64,000 nucleotides of DNA from Pisaster brevispinus (Eukaryota > Echinodermata > Asteroidea > Forcipulatida > Asteriidae). Where the stretch lies: positions 967,195-1,031,194 of the forward strand of contig JAMKCF010000018.1 in NCBI GenBank assembly GCA_023634235.1, in the 5' to 3' direction. The position numbers were made by a program, and so were the translations under genes. Below, piece by piece: positions 43,701 to 55,900 of the stretch; positions within the stretch are counted from its first letter, which is position 1; each line of letters opens with the position of its first letter. The notes under the pieces are model-generated. The model ran no database searches, was not told where the DNA came from, and saw only the letters and a program-made list of their open reading frames with translations.

Positions 43701-46700
43701 CACAAGTTGAATTCTTAAGCCTGTGTCCCAAGCTAAATACACTGACACTGGAGGGAAACCCTGTGTGCCTAGCGCCCTCTGTTGGTTACGATAAGGTCAG
43801 GCTCGTAATCAAAATGCAATTTTGATTATTTAAGATTAATTTCAACATTTAAGAAAAAACTAAATTAGATTGAGCTCAATGCCCTTTTTGAAACCAAGGC
43901 TTCAGCTTAAAACACTTACACTTTTGTTTAGGAACTTCAAACAGGCGGACGGTGCTTAAACCAGAGCTGAAACTATGGGCTCCATCAACAACTTAGGAGC
44001 AGTGTGTATTTTACACGGTGCTTCATCATCAAATGAAAGCTGGAGCTAGAGCCAAGGTTTTGGCAAGGCTGTAAGCCTCAAATATTGAAACTTGTTGTGA
44101 AAAATGTTTTGGTTCAGTGAATATGTATATGTTGTTTTTACTTCAGGAAAAAGAAGGGTTGTTTGATTACAGAGCAACTACTTCTAAAGCGATTCCTCAG
44201 CTGAAGATTCTTGATGATGAACCTTTGTCCATCGTCCCGTCCAGCCTCGGTGGGGCCTTCCCCAGCCTTAGTATGGAGTGGCTGCTGGTGAACGAGGCTA
44301 TCAAGGACCAGGGGTCAACTGAGAATTTAGAGGTTGAAGGTACTTTGCTTAGCAGTTTAGATTGATACACTTAGCTCTTCGTGGAATCAAGCCCTGCACT
44401 CTGCAAATCTGTGTTACCCGAGCCTTGCATTAAAATCAACTTAAACCAAAAGATATTTTAGAATTGAGAGGTATGATAACTATGACATTTATGCTATGGT
44501 GCTGTACAACAAAGGAGCCATTTTGTAAGTGGGCAATTTTTTTTTTTTTGATAGATGCTAGACCAAGCACAGGGAGACCATCGTCAGCTTCTGGCCGACG
44601 CCCAGGTTCAGCCCGACCAGGGTCCTCTAGGGCTGGGGGGCGGCCGGGCAGTAGCATGGGAAACAGGCCTGGTACCTCGTCAGGCAGGAGACCAGGCACT
44701 GCAATGTCTGAGCGACCTGATACGGGAGGTAAGGAAATAACATGTTCTCATGAATAAATTTCCCAATCTCTCTGATTATGGAAACCTTTTTTTCCTATTA
44801 TGTTGAATGTAGTTCTAAATATCTCCTCGATTGCAAGATGCAAATGTTGGCAGCTCTACGGGTGTTAGGGTTAGCGTTGACGTTCATTTTGGTGCAATAA
44901 ATACTGTTGGGTTGACCAAAGAAAATTGACTAGAGCAAGACTTTGAAACCTGCAACCTTGGGATAAACGTGCAGGTGCTCTACCAACTGATCTATCTAGC
45001 CCTATGTTGGCGATCTCCCTATTTTGTCAATACCTTTGTTCGGGGGTGCCAGTCAAAAACGTTAGCTGCTGTGTAGCCAGCGATCACACCCAAGTTTTTA
45101 CGATACAACCAGGGAAACGGCAGCCAAGGGATCATCTAAAATAAATACTGGTTTTTGTTTTTTGAAGGTTCAGATATACACCCGACACAGGAAGATGCGA
45201 GTGACTTAACTCATGGATGCGGTGGGGTGATCTGCGGCAATCCAGTCAGAGCTCTTAGAAACAGACGGAAAACTACCAAGGTATGACCCCCCAAGCAAGT
45301 ATACGACCTCATCACCGAGATTATAACATCTGAATGACCTTGCTAGATCATTTCTTTGGACTGAACTGCATAGCGGATAAGAACACCGGACGCAAGCTCT
45401 AATCGGCAGAGTGTGGGTTTGAGTCCCGGTCGTGATATGTACAAAATTCAAAAATTCAAAAATTCAAAAATCTACTCCGTGACAGTAGAATAAATAGCAA
45501 GACAAATTCTCATGAACAATCTAGACAGGATAGCAGATATATACATTTGGTGTTACCGCAACCTGAGTAAACATTGATACCTTACTTCCATTTTTTGCTG
45601 AAGGGCAAGTACTGACAAGAAGGGCGTGTACAGCAGACTCAGATGACAATTGAGCTCAGCAATCTCTCTTTTCTATTTCTATATTGATACTCTATGTTCA
45701 CAGCTGACATTGAGAGCATTCACAGCAGACATAGAAAGCAATTGAGCTCAGCGTTCTCTGTGTTCTGTTTCTATGTTACCAGCCAATCATGTAAAATACC
45801 ATGAGTGTTGGCTTCGTTTTTACATGGCAGTTAAAAAAAGGGTCGGCTGTTGTACAGTATGCTTGAATGTATCCTTTGATTTTTTGTAGGAGATTGTTAT
45901 CCCACACCAAGCCCCGAGTTTATTCTCGATGTTCAAGCACCAGCCTGAGCATACCTACGCCACGGAGGACGATGATGACGGAATGAGCAAAGAGGACATC
46001 TTTGCTGAGCTCTTCGAGTGGAAGAAACAGCACGAAGAGTAAGTCTTGTTCCCTATACACACAGTGGTGATCACAAGTAAGGATTGCCTATCAAACAAGG
46101 GGCAGTCCGTATTTTTCAATTCCAGCCTTAGGTTGCATCCGATTTGGCGGTTAGAGCTACGGCTACGACTATTGCTTAAAGTGTTGCTAAGGTTGTCCTA
46201 TACTAACACATGATGATGCGGCAATCCGGCTGTAGCTGCCAATGAATTAGCGGCTGTGGCTTAATCGCCAAGCACAGAAAGTTCATGGCAACAGTCAACA
46301 GAGAAAGTAATAATAATGATAATAGCTAGTTTTTATATAGCGCTTTCTACGGGCGTCTCAATGTGAAATATCTAGCAGGCACTGAGGTTGATTATGCTTT
46401 TCTCTTCACCAATGTATGATGAAGGACGGTGTACAGTGGTTTCAAAGTTTAAAGCGTTGAATTTTTTTTTTTTTTTTCAAAAGGAAAGTCAGCTCTCGAT
46501 TGAAAGATGCAGAGCCTCAAGTTCTGAAGATTCAACACGATGACGATGATGAAGGTGAAGACGACGAAGCTACAGAATACAAAAATTATCTCATTAACAA
46601 CAATCCGTACTCGGGATACGATGAAGACTACGGGATCGAAACTACACCCTCGCCGACATCCGATTATCCTGAGTCTTTGGCGTCAGGAGGTTTCGATCGC

Positions 46701-47829
46701 CAGCCAACCCCGCCAAGATCGGCGTCACCTAAGATGCCAAAAGCTCCGAGAAGTAAAGGCGCACCAAGGCCTAGGACAGCCAGTAAGTCATTTTTCTTTT
46801 TCAGTTTACAGGATGGTACACTGCAACTTAATGGCAGAGGGTATCAAACACCTTTCTTAATATTAAGGGGCTACCGGCGCAATGCCACCAATACACCAAT
46901 CCAGAAAGCCCCGCCCCATTTTTCATTGACTAATCACGGCCGCGAAGTCAGTGATCACCATTTAGCCTTGTTTTGGATTACAATGATAACAACGTTGTGC
47001 ATATATATTTAAGAAAGGCGTATACAGACCCTTTAGTGTTCGAGAAGCATATCATGAAACTAACCTTGCAAACAAATTGTTTTCCATTATTGTGAGAAAA
47101 TTTGCAAAGTGTGACGCTAGTTAATCTGGAGGTTTAGTAGCACGCTCAAGTCCCACTCAAGTCAATTTTTCTTTGTTCCATCCAAAATAGTCTCTCCTTA
47201 TTTTTTAGATGATTTTCGATCGAGGAAAGTCCGGGCCCAATCCTTTGAGGAATCAGTCGGCATGGAGCAACGTCTCCATCAGCTGAGTCTATCTCAAGAT
47301 GAGGATATGATGGATTTCAGCGATTCCGGACAGACCAGTCCAGCTACGACGCCCTACTCCCCACCCCCAGTTGTCTCCATGGAAAGCAGGCCCTTTTCTG
47401 GTCCAGTGATTGGCAGCAGAAAATTCAAGTACGTACGATCACTTTTCTTTAAAATGTTCAGAACAGTTACCCATTTGTAATTATCTATGGATGATGGTGG
47501 CAAAGTGTTATATTATGAAAGAAAGTTTTATTTTAAAAAAAAGCTGTTTTTCTATAGACTATTGTGAGAATTGTGGAAATATGTTCACGAAATAAATCTT
47601 TTTTTCCCCTCCTAACAGACTCAATGCGCAAAGTGACCAACCAGAACCAAAGATCATTGACCGTCACCAACCAATCATCCGTTCATCTATCAACACGCCC
47701 CCTAACCTCGCCCAGCGTCTGTCAAGGCTTGCGAGGCCCTCCACTGCGAGAGCTGCCATGCAGGTACAGCGCCCTCTAACGTTAGCCCGTAGAGAACCTA
47801 GGTTCAATTCTTACGATTATTCATCATGA
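40765..47829 (+). CDS. LRRC56: LRRC56, leucine-rich repeat protein for outer dynein arm transport
   Basis: Twelve exons: 40765-40875, 41215-41302, 41822-41979, 43320-43402, 43681-43795, 44147-44339, 44555-44728, 45168-45280, 45890-46038, 46484-46782, 47209-47428 and 47619-47829. They total 1914 nt and 637 aa in unbroken frame; the human protein is shorter at about 542 aa. The leucine-rich repeats lie at about residues 65-190 (LKHLKLSNSVI, LRVLWMSRCCLCDL, LQELYLAYNDISDL, LQLLDIEGNNI, LNTLTLEGNPVC). A cap with FDYRATTSKAIPQLKILDD follows, and then MEWLLVNEAIK. Exon 7 encodes low-complexity RPG/SS repeats. Exon 9 carries DIFAELFEWKKQHEE, and the rest is disordered and charged. LRRC56 and its algal counterpart ODA8 help load or transport outer dynein arms with intraflagellar transport, and human mutations cause ciliopathy. 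That role here is inferred. Confidence 0.92.
41423..41580 (-). mobile_element. SINE-1, tRNA-derived, uninterrupted copy
   Basis: On the minus strand: GTCAAGTGGTTAGACTGCAG (A box-like), then GTCGTGGGTTCGAATCCAGC (B box), then AGCCAGGCTAACTGC and a tail with ACTAGAATAAGTATTG. LRRC56 intron 2. Confidence 0.75.
42023..42202. mobile_element. Family-B inverted-repeat element, best copy
   Basis: ATAGACCTTTATCGTGCTGC and GCACCATGATAAAGGTCTAT ends with CCATCTTG/CAAGATGG just inside. LRRC56 intron 3. Confidence 0.85.
42325..42846. repeat. 27-bp satellite, about 19 copies, in LRRC56 intron 3
   Basis: The unit is ACTCGGACACAACCTGTGTGACTCATA, essentially identical in every copy. It lies in the intron between 41979 and 43320. 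The left flank (42240-42325) holds weaker GGACTCGGACTTGG-like text. The period is a multiple of three, so several stop-free frames cross it on both strands; none has coding context. Confidence 0.97.
43430..43640. mobile_element. Family-H dispersed repeat
   Basis: GAGTGAATACGCGCATCAGT, TTCTGGCAGTCCAAGAGAAT and ACGTTCCTACCGTTCCGAC. LRRC56 intron 4, ending about 40 bp before exon 5. Confidence 0.65.
44908..45140 (-). mobile_element. SINE-2, tRNA-derived
   Basis: The minus strand has the A box-like TAGATCAGTTGGTAGAGC and the B box region GGTTTCAAAGTC. Followed by GGGGTGCCAGTCAAAAACG. LRRC56 intron 7. Confidence 0.7.
45330..45450 (+). mobile_element. V/Deu-like SINE fragment
   Basis: CAGAGTGTGGGTTTGAGTCC and CGGTCGTG match 3830-4345. 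LRRC56 intron 8. Confidence 0.5.
46130..46264. mobile_element. Family-F inverted-repeat element
   Basis: GGCGGTTAGAGCTACGGCTA mirrored by GGCTGTAGCTGCC; interior CACATGATGATGCGGCAAT. LRRC56 intron 9. Confidence 0.6.
46310..46440. mobile_element. SINE-4 fragment
   Basis: AATAATAGCTAGTTTTTATA followed by TAGCGCTTTCTACGGGCG. Short head only; LRRC56 intron 9. Confidence 0.45.
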
Positions 47830-47869
47830 GCACTATAAAAAAAAAAATATGAAAAAGTGGAGCAGTAGG

Positions 47870-48150
47870 TTGGGGTGTAAATCTGGTTATAAATGGAAAC
47901 CTGGTTGTAAAGTCAGTTATGAATGACCTGGTTGTAAGGTCATTTCGGTTATGAATGTAAACCTTGTTGTACGGACAATCTGTTTATAAATGTAAACCTG
48001 GTTGTAAAGTCAGTCTAGTTATGATTGTAAACCTGGTTGTAAGGTCGATCCGGTTGTGGATGGAGACCTGATTATCGGATCAATCTGGTTTTGAATGAGA
48101 ACCTTGGCGTTAGGTCAATCTTGTTTTGAATGTAAACCTGATTGCGTCAA
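47870..48150. repeat. 35-bp tandem repeat downstream of LRRC56
   Basis: About seven or eight diverged copies of a unit containing GTTATGAATGTAAACCTGG and TTGTAAGGTCAATC. The CCTG/CCTT anchor recurs at 47962, 47997, 48032, 48067, 48102 and 48137, an exact 35-bp step. It begins 40 bp after the LRRC56 stop codon, probably inside its 3' UTR. Confidence 0.85.
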
Positions 48151-48854
48151 TCTACGTAATGTTCTTAACATTTATGATCAGTTGCCTGTGTAAATCTTAA
48201 GTCATCCACTCTGTTTAGCTTAGATTATTGCGAAAAATGTGAAGATGTAAGGGTTCGCTGGTTTTGTTTTGATGACATTTTGGATAAAATTAGTGGCCAT
48301 TTAAAATAAAAGTCTTGTTTGTTTAGCAGCTATTAACACTAAACACACCGTCCATAGAAAGCAGCAAAATAAGGAAAGTTTCTGGCTTCATGAAATCCGT
48401 CCAAAAATGAAAGTTGTATTGTTGCCACATGCTCCAATAACAATTTTTGTAACGATATTTCCAGAGAACTTTTAAAGTTTGTTTTGTCTTGTGCCGAATC
48501 CATAAAGCAATATTCTTTGTTTACTTTTTTCATATAGAATAAGAACATGTGTGACTGGACAAAAGGGTGTGTTTTTTCTTTTTTCCATTTTTTACCGTCC
48601 ATGTTTTCATACAAATATTTGTATATATTAAATGAAATTTCATGTAATAAAAGTACTATTTATTACTGTAATGGAGGGCAATTAGTGAACTGAAGTAAAT
48701 ATAAGATTGGAAAAATTCCCAAGTCAAGAATCCATGTGACATTAAGTTTTAATGAGTGCAGTGGATGACTGGTTTCCGCTCATTTTGTTTAGCAAGTAAA
48801 TTTGGTTAGCATAGAAATATGGTGCTTAGCACAATTGGAGTCCAGTAGTTTGGT

Positions 48855-49530
48855 TGTTGAGTTACTGTATGGTGTTGGACTGAGGATTACACTGCCAAAC
48901 TGATCATGCTTAGCATGAGGCCTGGCATACCACCATAATCACAGTCCAACAGTTTGAGTGTTGAGTTACTGTATGGTGTTGGACTGAGGACTGCACTAGT
49001 AAACTGATCATGCTCAGCATGAGGCCTGGCATACCACCATAATCCAACAGTTTGGGTGTTGAGTTACTGTATGGTGTTGGACCGAGTACTGCACTGCCAA
49101 ACTGATCATGGTTGGCATCAGGCCAGGCATACAACCATAATCCAACAGTTTGGGTGTTGAGTTACTGTATGGTGTTGGACTGAGCACTGCACTAGTAAAC
49201 TGATCATGCTCAGCATGAGGCCAGGCATACAACCATAATCCAACAGTTTGAATGTTGAGTTACTGTATGGTGTTGGACCGAGTACTGCACTGCCAAACTG
49301 ATCATGGTTGGCATCAGGCCAGGCATACAACCATAATCCAACAGTTTGGGTGTTGAGTTACTGTATGGTGTTGGACTGAGCACTGCACTAGTAAACTGAT
49401 CATGCTCAGCATGAGGCCAGGCATACAACCATAATCCAACAGTTTGGATGTTGAGTTACTGTATGGTGTTGGACCGAGTACTTCACTGCCAAACTGATCA
49501 TGGTTGGCACCAGGCCAGGCATACCACTGT
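48855..49530. repeat. 98-bp satellite with a 196-bp dimeric higher order
   Basis: The anchor GGTGTTGGAC recurs at 48871, 48975, 49073, 49171, 49269, 49367 and 49465, first 104 then 98 bp apart. Monomers alternate between a type with ACTAGTAAACTGATCATGCT and a type with ACTGCCAAACTGATCATGGT. The stretch lies between two convergent genes. Confidence 0.9.
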
Positions 49531-50194
49531 GGTATAACATTGAGTCTAACATTTTCTGTTTGAGTCACCACAATAGATTAAGGAAACATTGCGTCCAAAC
49601 TGTACATTTAATCATTTCTCTAAAGAGTGTGATGTACAGTTCTGAAATGCCTGTAAAAATTGTCAAATTATTTTTAAAGAATCCGTCCTCCTGTAAATAA
49701 GAAGTGCCTGAAAATAAATGTCCTATTGAAGTGTCAAAAAGAGAAGTGGTCACGTTTGAACTTGACAGAGTTTCTTGTTTGATTTTTGTAAGCATAACTA
49801 TCTTTTTATTTTATGTGCTGAACCCTTTTAAACTTGACTAGCAACCCCAAATTCTAAACAGGTGAACAATGTTAATAAAAACAAGAGGCAGTCCAAAGTT
49901 GTCAACATATTATTCAGTCATACAGAGTATGATGGGGGGAGGGGTTAGAGACCATGTGCAACTCTAAAAGGCATGTAAAATGCTGATACTTAAATAATGT
50001 GCATCAAATTATTAAGAAAAATATTGATTACTACTTAAGGGAGGTGAGGTGGTCCTCAAAAGTAGTACTTGCTGTACGACCTGAAAAATGTTGACAACTT
50101 TTGACGTTCCCTCAACACTTATAAAAAGAGTTCTTTATCACATCATATGAGCGTATCAAAGCACTCATCGTTTCTACGACGGGTAATCAGAAAT

Positions 50195-50420
50195 TTCTTT
50201 GAACAATGAGACCCGTTGATATAGCACCTTGTAACGGTTTACAAAGTAATGTGGCTCATTCAACAACCACTGCCAGAAACACCGAAGCATGCCCCTTCCC
50301 TTGATGATAAGTTTACCGGATTCTTGAACATGCATTTATACAACACACAGGACCCATGGCTTTATGTCCACAGGACCAAGCAAATAAGCATTTATGGTCA
50401 TGTCTTGCTCAATAACAGGG
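50195..50420. mobile_element. V/Deu-like SINE 5' part
   Basis: GAGACCCGTTGATATAGCAC, CAACCACTGCCAGAAACACC and GATTCTTGAACATGCATTT resemble 3815-3920 and 39500-39620. Confidence 0.5.
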
Positions 50421-50879
50421 GGACGTTCCAGCACCCCCCCCCCCAATACGCCACTGCCTGAAGGAACACAAAGCAGACAGGATGAACCAAATTTCAAAAA
50501 GTCAAAAACAAACAAATGTAACACTTCTTCATTTACAGTTCTCAACTTCTTTTTATTTTGCTTCCCTCTTTGAATAAAAAATATTTAAAATCTGGGATAA
50601 AAAGATGCTGCATTCAGTCATGGCTGTCATTTCAAAAAAATGTTGAAGAAACGGACTGAATTTCCTCAAACTCTTCTGAATCTAATGAAGGATTTAACAA
50701 GTACGATTGTCAAACTTCAAATATAAATTCCTAATAAATTTCTCTTTTTACATGTACATAAAATATTTAAAACAATAGTTTATTCACAAACACAGCAACT
50801 CAAAACTGTTGTTTTTACAACTTAACAAAAATGCTTGCAAATTATTAAGGGCGGATAGAACCATGAAAGACACCTGCTT

Positions 50880-51073
50880 CTGGGTCCAAATTCATAAAGC
50901 TGTTAAGCAGAAAATTCTGCTTAGCAAATTTCTATACTTAGCAAGAAATGAGCCGGCTACCAGTGGCAACAATGTAAACTTTATGGAATGTTGGCTGGTA
51001 ACCTGTTTCTGCTAAGCAAGATTTTTCAGTGCTTAGCAAGTTTTTGTGCTTACAGGCTTTACGAAATTGGGCT
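50880..51073. mobile_element. Family-A MITE
   Basis: GTCCAAATTCATAAAGCTGT and GGCTTTACGAAATTGGGC; interior TAGCAAGAAATGAGCCGG and GTTGGCTGGTAACC. It is the inverted form of the copy at 1629-1795. Confidence 0.75.
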
Positions 51074-51834
51074 CTGCTTCTAACGCTTATCTCAGCGACA
51101 ACTTCTCCCATTAAAGGTGGGGTCATAAATTGGTCAACGTAATGCTGATTTATTGGCAGAATAAAAATAAAAAGCTACAATAAAAGTCACATGTGAAAGA
51201 TTCAGCTGAATACAGTGTCTACTTGCTGAGAAACTAGTAAAAAACTGTCATGGTATTTCCACACAAACGTGGAATTCATTCAGGTTTAGCGAGGTGACTG
51301 TGGTTACAAGCGGTAACTTTTGGGGATGAGAAACAGAGGTCAGTTATCAAAAAGTGGTCGTCTTAAAAAATTCATGCTGGCATCTCGGTGCTGCTCGGGC
51401 AGTTTGAAACCTTGAAAGCGGCCGACATGAAAGTGTAAAACATTCACCAGTCTTACTAACAAATTCCACAGAATGCCCAGCACGGTATATAACCTTGCTG
51501 CTGTATGAAGGTAAAGTCACCCCTGTGTTTCCAGTATCGTCTTGCTGCTGAACATTCATACTGAACGAACATACTGGTGTCCCACGATTGGTGCTGCGCA
51601 ACGAAAACAAAAACTTGTTAGCCTCTCCCGGGCAAACTGTAGAGGGAGTACATGTATTGTAATCGCCCGTATTGAGACAATGGCATAGGTTTTACTCTTA
51701 TGATTTTAACACATTTTGACAAAAATGTATTTCCAGTTACAGTTAGGGGGGACAGCTAAAAAAAACGGGCGAGTTCTCGGCGCAAAAGAACATCTCCAAG
51801 GGCACACACCAGCAATCCATGGTTCCGCTAGAAC

Positions 51835-51995
51835 ACATCATTGTGCAGGTAGGGGTGCAATTCTATACGAGTGAATACGCACATTAGTGTTTTGAGCATT
51901 CTAATGGAAGTTTCTGCCAGTCCAACAGACCGGTACGCTAGAATACTTATCCGATCCAATTAGGACGTTCCTACCGTTCTGACTTTCGAGCTGCT
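51835..51995. mobile_element. Family-H dispersed repeat
   Basis: GAGTGAATACGCACATTAGT, TGCCAGTCCAACAGACCGGT and ACGTTCCTACCGTTCTGAC. Its internal TCCAACAGACCGGT resembles the 13-bp minisatellite unit. Confidence 0.65.
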
Positions 51996-52061
51996 CACTT
52001 ATCATACCGGTGATTTTGATCACTTGGGAATCTATAAATGGGCAGCTTGATGAGGGCTGAC

Positions 52062-52237
52062 TAAAGACCTTTATCATTCTGACACCATCTTGGTCATGAT
52101 CCCTGTATCCAACAGCAGTAATCAATGCTAATATTCATTGTACGAAAAAGCAACCAGATTATTTGCCCTTCCAGCCTCGGTTTGGTTACACTGATTTGAA
52201 TGAGAGAGAATCAAGATGGCCGCACCAAGGTCCATAG
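52062..52237. mobile_element. Family-B element adjoining a stop codon
   Basis: AAAGACCTTTATCATTCTGA and GATGGCCGCACCAAGGTCCAT ends. The right end lies one base from the TAG of the unidentified minus-strand gene, so the element should be transcribed as its 3' UTR. Confidence 0.75.
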
Positions 52238-52238
52238 C

Positions 52239-52954
52239 CTACTTCTTCTTGGCAAACCTCCTCATGGCATGGGATTTGGGATGACCCTGGAAGCCGCCTT
52301 GGAACTCGACGATTTGCGGCTCGGTAACATCATTGGAGGTCTTGGACTCGTGCATTATGGGAGAACGGGTGCTCTTTGCGGAGCGGCGACCACTTGGCTG
52401 TAAAAAATATCACACAAAAGGTTAAAGAACTGTCAAATTGGGTCGTACACTTTAAAATTGTAAAATGTTAACGAGATAAATGTTTAAAATGATCACATGT
52501 ATTATGTAATGTATTTTATTTGTAACTTGTTTGAAAGATTACATAATGACTCCCGAAGCTCTTCTATCCATAGAAATAAACTAAGGACATATAGGACTAA
52601 GGCCTATGTAGTGTAGTGTACAGTATAGTATTAGTCTTTTGTAGTTTTGTATACTTTTCATCGTCTGTCGCGTCCTGTCACTGTCCTTTGTTAGGCTAAG
52701 TGCGGGGCTGCATACCTGCGGGTAATAGTGGTTCATTCTACTTTTGCAGCCCCTGACCCACATAGCCGTTTCTTTTGTTTTGTTTTTTGCATTTTGGTTC
52801 GTCTTCGGTTAGTTGTATTAATGTTGTATTGGCCCTTTTAAGTTGTTTTTAGGTGTATTTCTTGTGTTTGCTTTCATGTAATTTTGTACATATTTATTAT
52901 TTTGTGCTGTTGTTATACATATTTTTGTACATTTTGTGTTGTTCTAGTCGAATA

Positions 52955-52990
<36 letters not shown>

Positions 52991-55900
52991 TTAAAAGGAG
53001 TTTTAAAAAGGAGTTTTTTAAAAGGAGTTTTGAGCCATATTTATGTTATTTACACGATCCTCAATATGGTCACTATTTAGCAAGGTTTAGATGCTCAGCA
53101 CATAAACCACAAGTTGAGGCTGGGAGGTACACAGGTGTAGAATTTAATAATCGTGTTTGTCTTCACTGCTCGGAGGATGTTGAAACAGAAATGCACTTCA
53201 TTTGCTTATGTCCAATGTTTAATGAATTAAGAAAGAAATTGTATGATTGTATTAGACAAAGTTTTTGCAATATTTATACATTTTATGTTAACCAATTCCA
53301 GGAGTTATGAGCAAGCAAGGCATGCCCAAGAGCCCTGCCTCCGAAACAGTCTTTAGATAATTTTTACAAATTCTGATATTTCAAATGAACTTAAATGTGT
53401 ATACCTCATGACTTTTCCAGCCGCTCTTCTCGTTTCCATGGTCATTGGGCTCTGCCCTCTCCATTATAATATGGTAGCCACTCCCACCATCACAAGTCCT
53501 TGGCCTTTCTTCGCCGATTGCACCAAGATTGTCACTAGAGGGCGCTATGCCAAACCCCCGCATCTGAAGCGCAAGCTGCTGCACCTGGACAAACTTATTG
53601 GTGCTCTGGGGTGAGATGACCCGCTCTGCATACAGGTCATCGTCATAGAGATTATTTTTCGGGCTTCGTGATAGGCTAGTCTGCTTTAGGCTGTTCCGCC
53701 TCAGCGGCTGCTGCCCTTTCATTGCCTGGTTCCCTGCAGATATGGTAACCCTGCCTGGAGTTTGTGGTCTATTGGGAAATGGATTGACTGTTGTGTATAC
53801 TGTCTCTTCCGTCTGTGTAGGTTTGTATTTCTGCATGCTGTCTGCAGCTGGGCGGGAACTATTAACATTGTAAGGGGATGACACTTTACACCGAGTATTG
53901 TTCTCAGAGGATACCGGGCGAGATGGAGACCGGCTAAACTGTTGACCATTGCTCAAACTGGAGCGAGATGTACGCCCTTCTCCATATAGTGGCTCAGAAC
54001 TAATTGACGTGACACTTCGCTGACCTGCTGACTTGACCCTGTTTGACCCTTGACCTCTTTGTACTTGTCTTTTTTGATGCTGCTGCTCATGGGAATGGTG
54101 CCTCATTCTCAACACCCCAACTTCATCTGTCGGAGTCCCTCTTGAAGTTTTCGGCTTCCGAATTTCCTTCCAAAGTTCCGAATCGGTATCAGTTTCACTG
54201 GTCCCATTCTTAAGGCGATGTGACAACATGTCACCCTTTTCCGCAACGACCGGAGATATTGCACCCTGACCCCCCGACCCTTCCACAACCTCCTCCACAT
54301 CAACCTTGTTTTCATTTAAGTTCTGCATCATCTCTGCATTGTTGTTAATGTTTGATGCCTGGGTTTGACCAATCAAACCAGCTTTCTTCAAACTGGCGAC
54401 ACTCATTCTGAAATCAGTCTGAATCTCCGCTGGAGACTCTGCCCTCTTTGACTTGACAGAGACACCGCCTCCGCTCTTCGACAGTGATTTGGACACGCCC
54501 TTCCCATGATCTGCCTTGCTGGTGACCACCGAGTTAGCATAAAAGTTCTGGGCCTTCTTGAAGTGGTGGGAGCTCTTGGCGTTACGCAGTTGGAGCGATG
54601 AGTCCGTTATCGGTGTAGCTTCTGTTGAACAACGATGTGGTTTTGATTGCGGGGTGTGTTCCCTTTCGACTGGTTTGGACTGGAATGAGGAAACTGGTGT
54701 GGGAACGTAGTACTGGCGAGCCTCTTTTTCGCCCTATTGTGCCAAAAAAAATGAAAGAAAGAAAAAAAAGGTAAAGTAAATCAACAAAATTTCTTGTATC
54801 ACAGACATTCGAGTCTGGATTCACTGGTTTAAGTGTTTTCAATGAGCTTAGGAATCTGTTGGCTAACAATGGATCCAAGATGGAATTGTAAAACTAAACT
54901 CGGGCACTACAAAGAATATTCCATCTTACCCCTCCTACTCTTAGTAACATTTTTCAGTGAGATGACCAACCATTTGAGACCATTCTACTGCACATATTGT
55001 TTGCACATGTGGCACAACAGTAGGAGGGTTGACTGTGTACTGTTTTTTTTTTTTACATGCCCTTTTTTCATTTTTGTTTCCAGCTTCTAAAAGAAATGTT
55101 TTAGGTCACTCCCAAACGGTGTCATCTTCAAATTGGTTGCAGAGAACATGTGTAAGAATCTGACCTTTGACCCTTTGTTTACATCTTTGGTTGCCACTGC
55201 ATTGCTGGGAGAGGTTTCTTCGCCGGGTACACCGTTCTCAGAGTTGCCTTGGGGAGAGTAAACACTGCACCGAGGAAAACAAAGCAAAACAGCCTCAGTT
55301 ATTGGGACCCAAAAACAGAAAAACAGGCTCAGTTATTTGAGACAGTAACCGGAAAACAAAGCAGCCTCAGTTATTTTGAAAATGCGCACTTTAGGTACAG
55401 ATCTTCAAACAGGCATGGAGCCGAAGCAAAGCGAAAGCTGAAGCCGTAACTTCAATAAGAGCCTCAAGTCACCCAGATACCTGTAAGACTGAGACTTGTG
55501 CACATTCAAATGTGAAGTGCTCAACTTTTTATCGCAGAAAAATAACAAGGCAAGAGAATATTGTTCCCAGACTGAGTGTTCAAGGCATTTGTTGAGGTGG
55601 GAGGGGGTGCAAAACCTGCTATTCTGTACAAATGTTTATACAAGTTACGGCAAGTTAATTAAGCCAACAAAAACTATTTTCTCAGCCTCCTTTAGGGATG
55701 TTTGCTGGGTGTGCCACTGTTGTGACTGGTAGTCTGATTGTTAGTAACTGCTGAAATCGGTTAAAAATCAAACAGAAGAGATGATTAAAATCAAACAGAA
55801 AGAGGGTTATACAAATCAAACAGAAGGAGTACTGAAACCAATAATAGTTCAGGCTAAATGCAAAAGGAACTCGCAAGAAACACAAAATCGAAAACAACTC

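Noticed and set aside
46500..47012. Longer LRRC56 exon reading through to 47012
   Set aside because: A donor GTAAGT at 46783 joins in phase with the acceptor at 47208. Sequence beyond 46782 no longer resembles the protein.
52950..52992. (AAT)n run as a simple microsatellite of independent origin
   Set aside because: Its position at the end of LINE-like 3' text makes a retroelement tail the better explanation.
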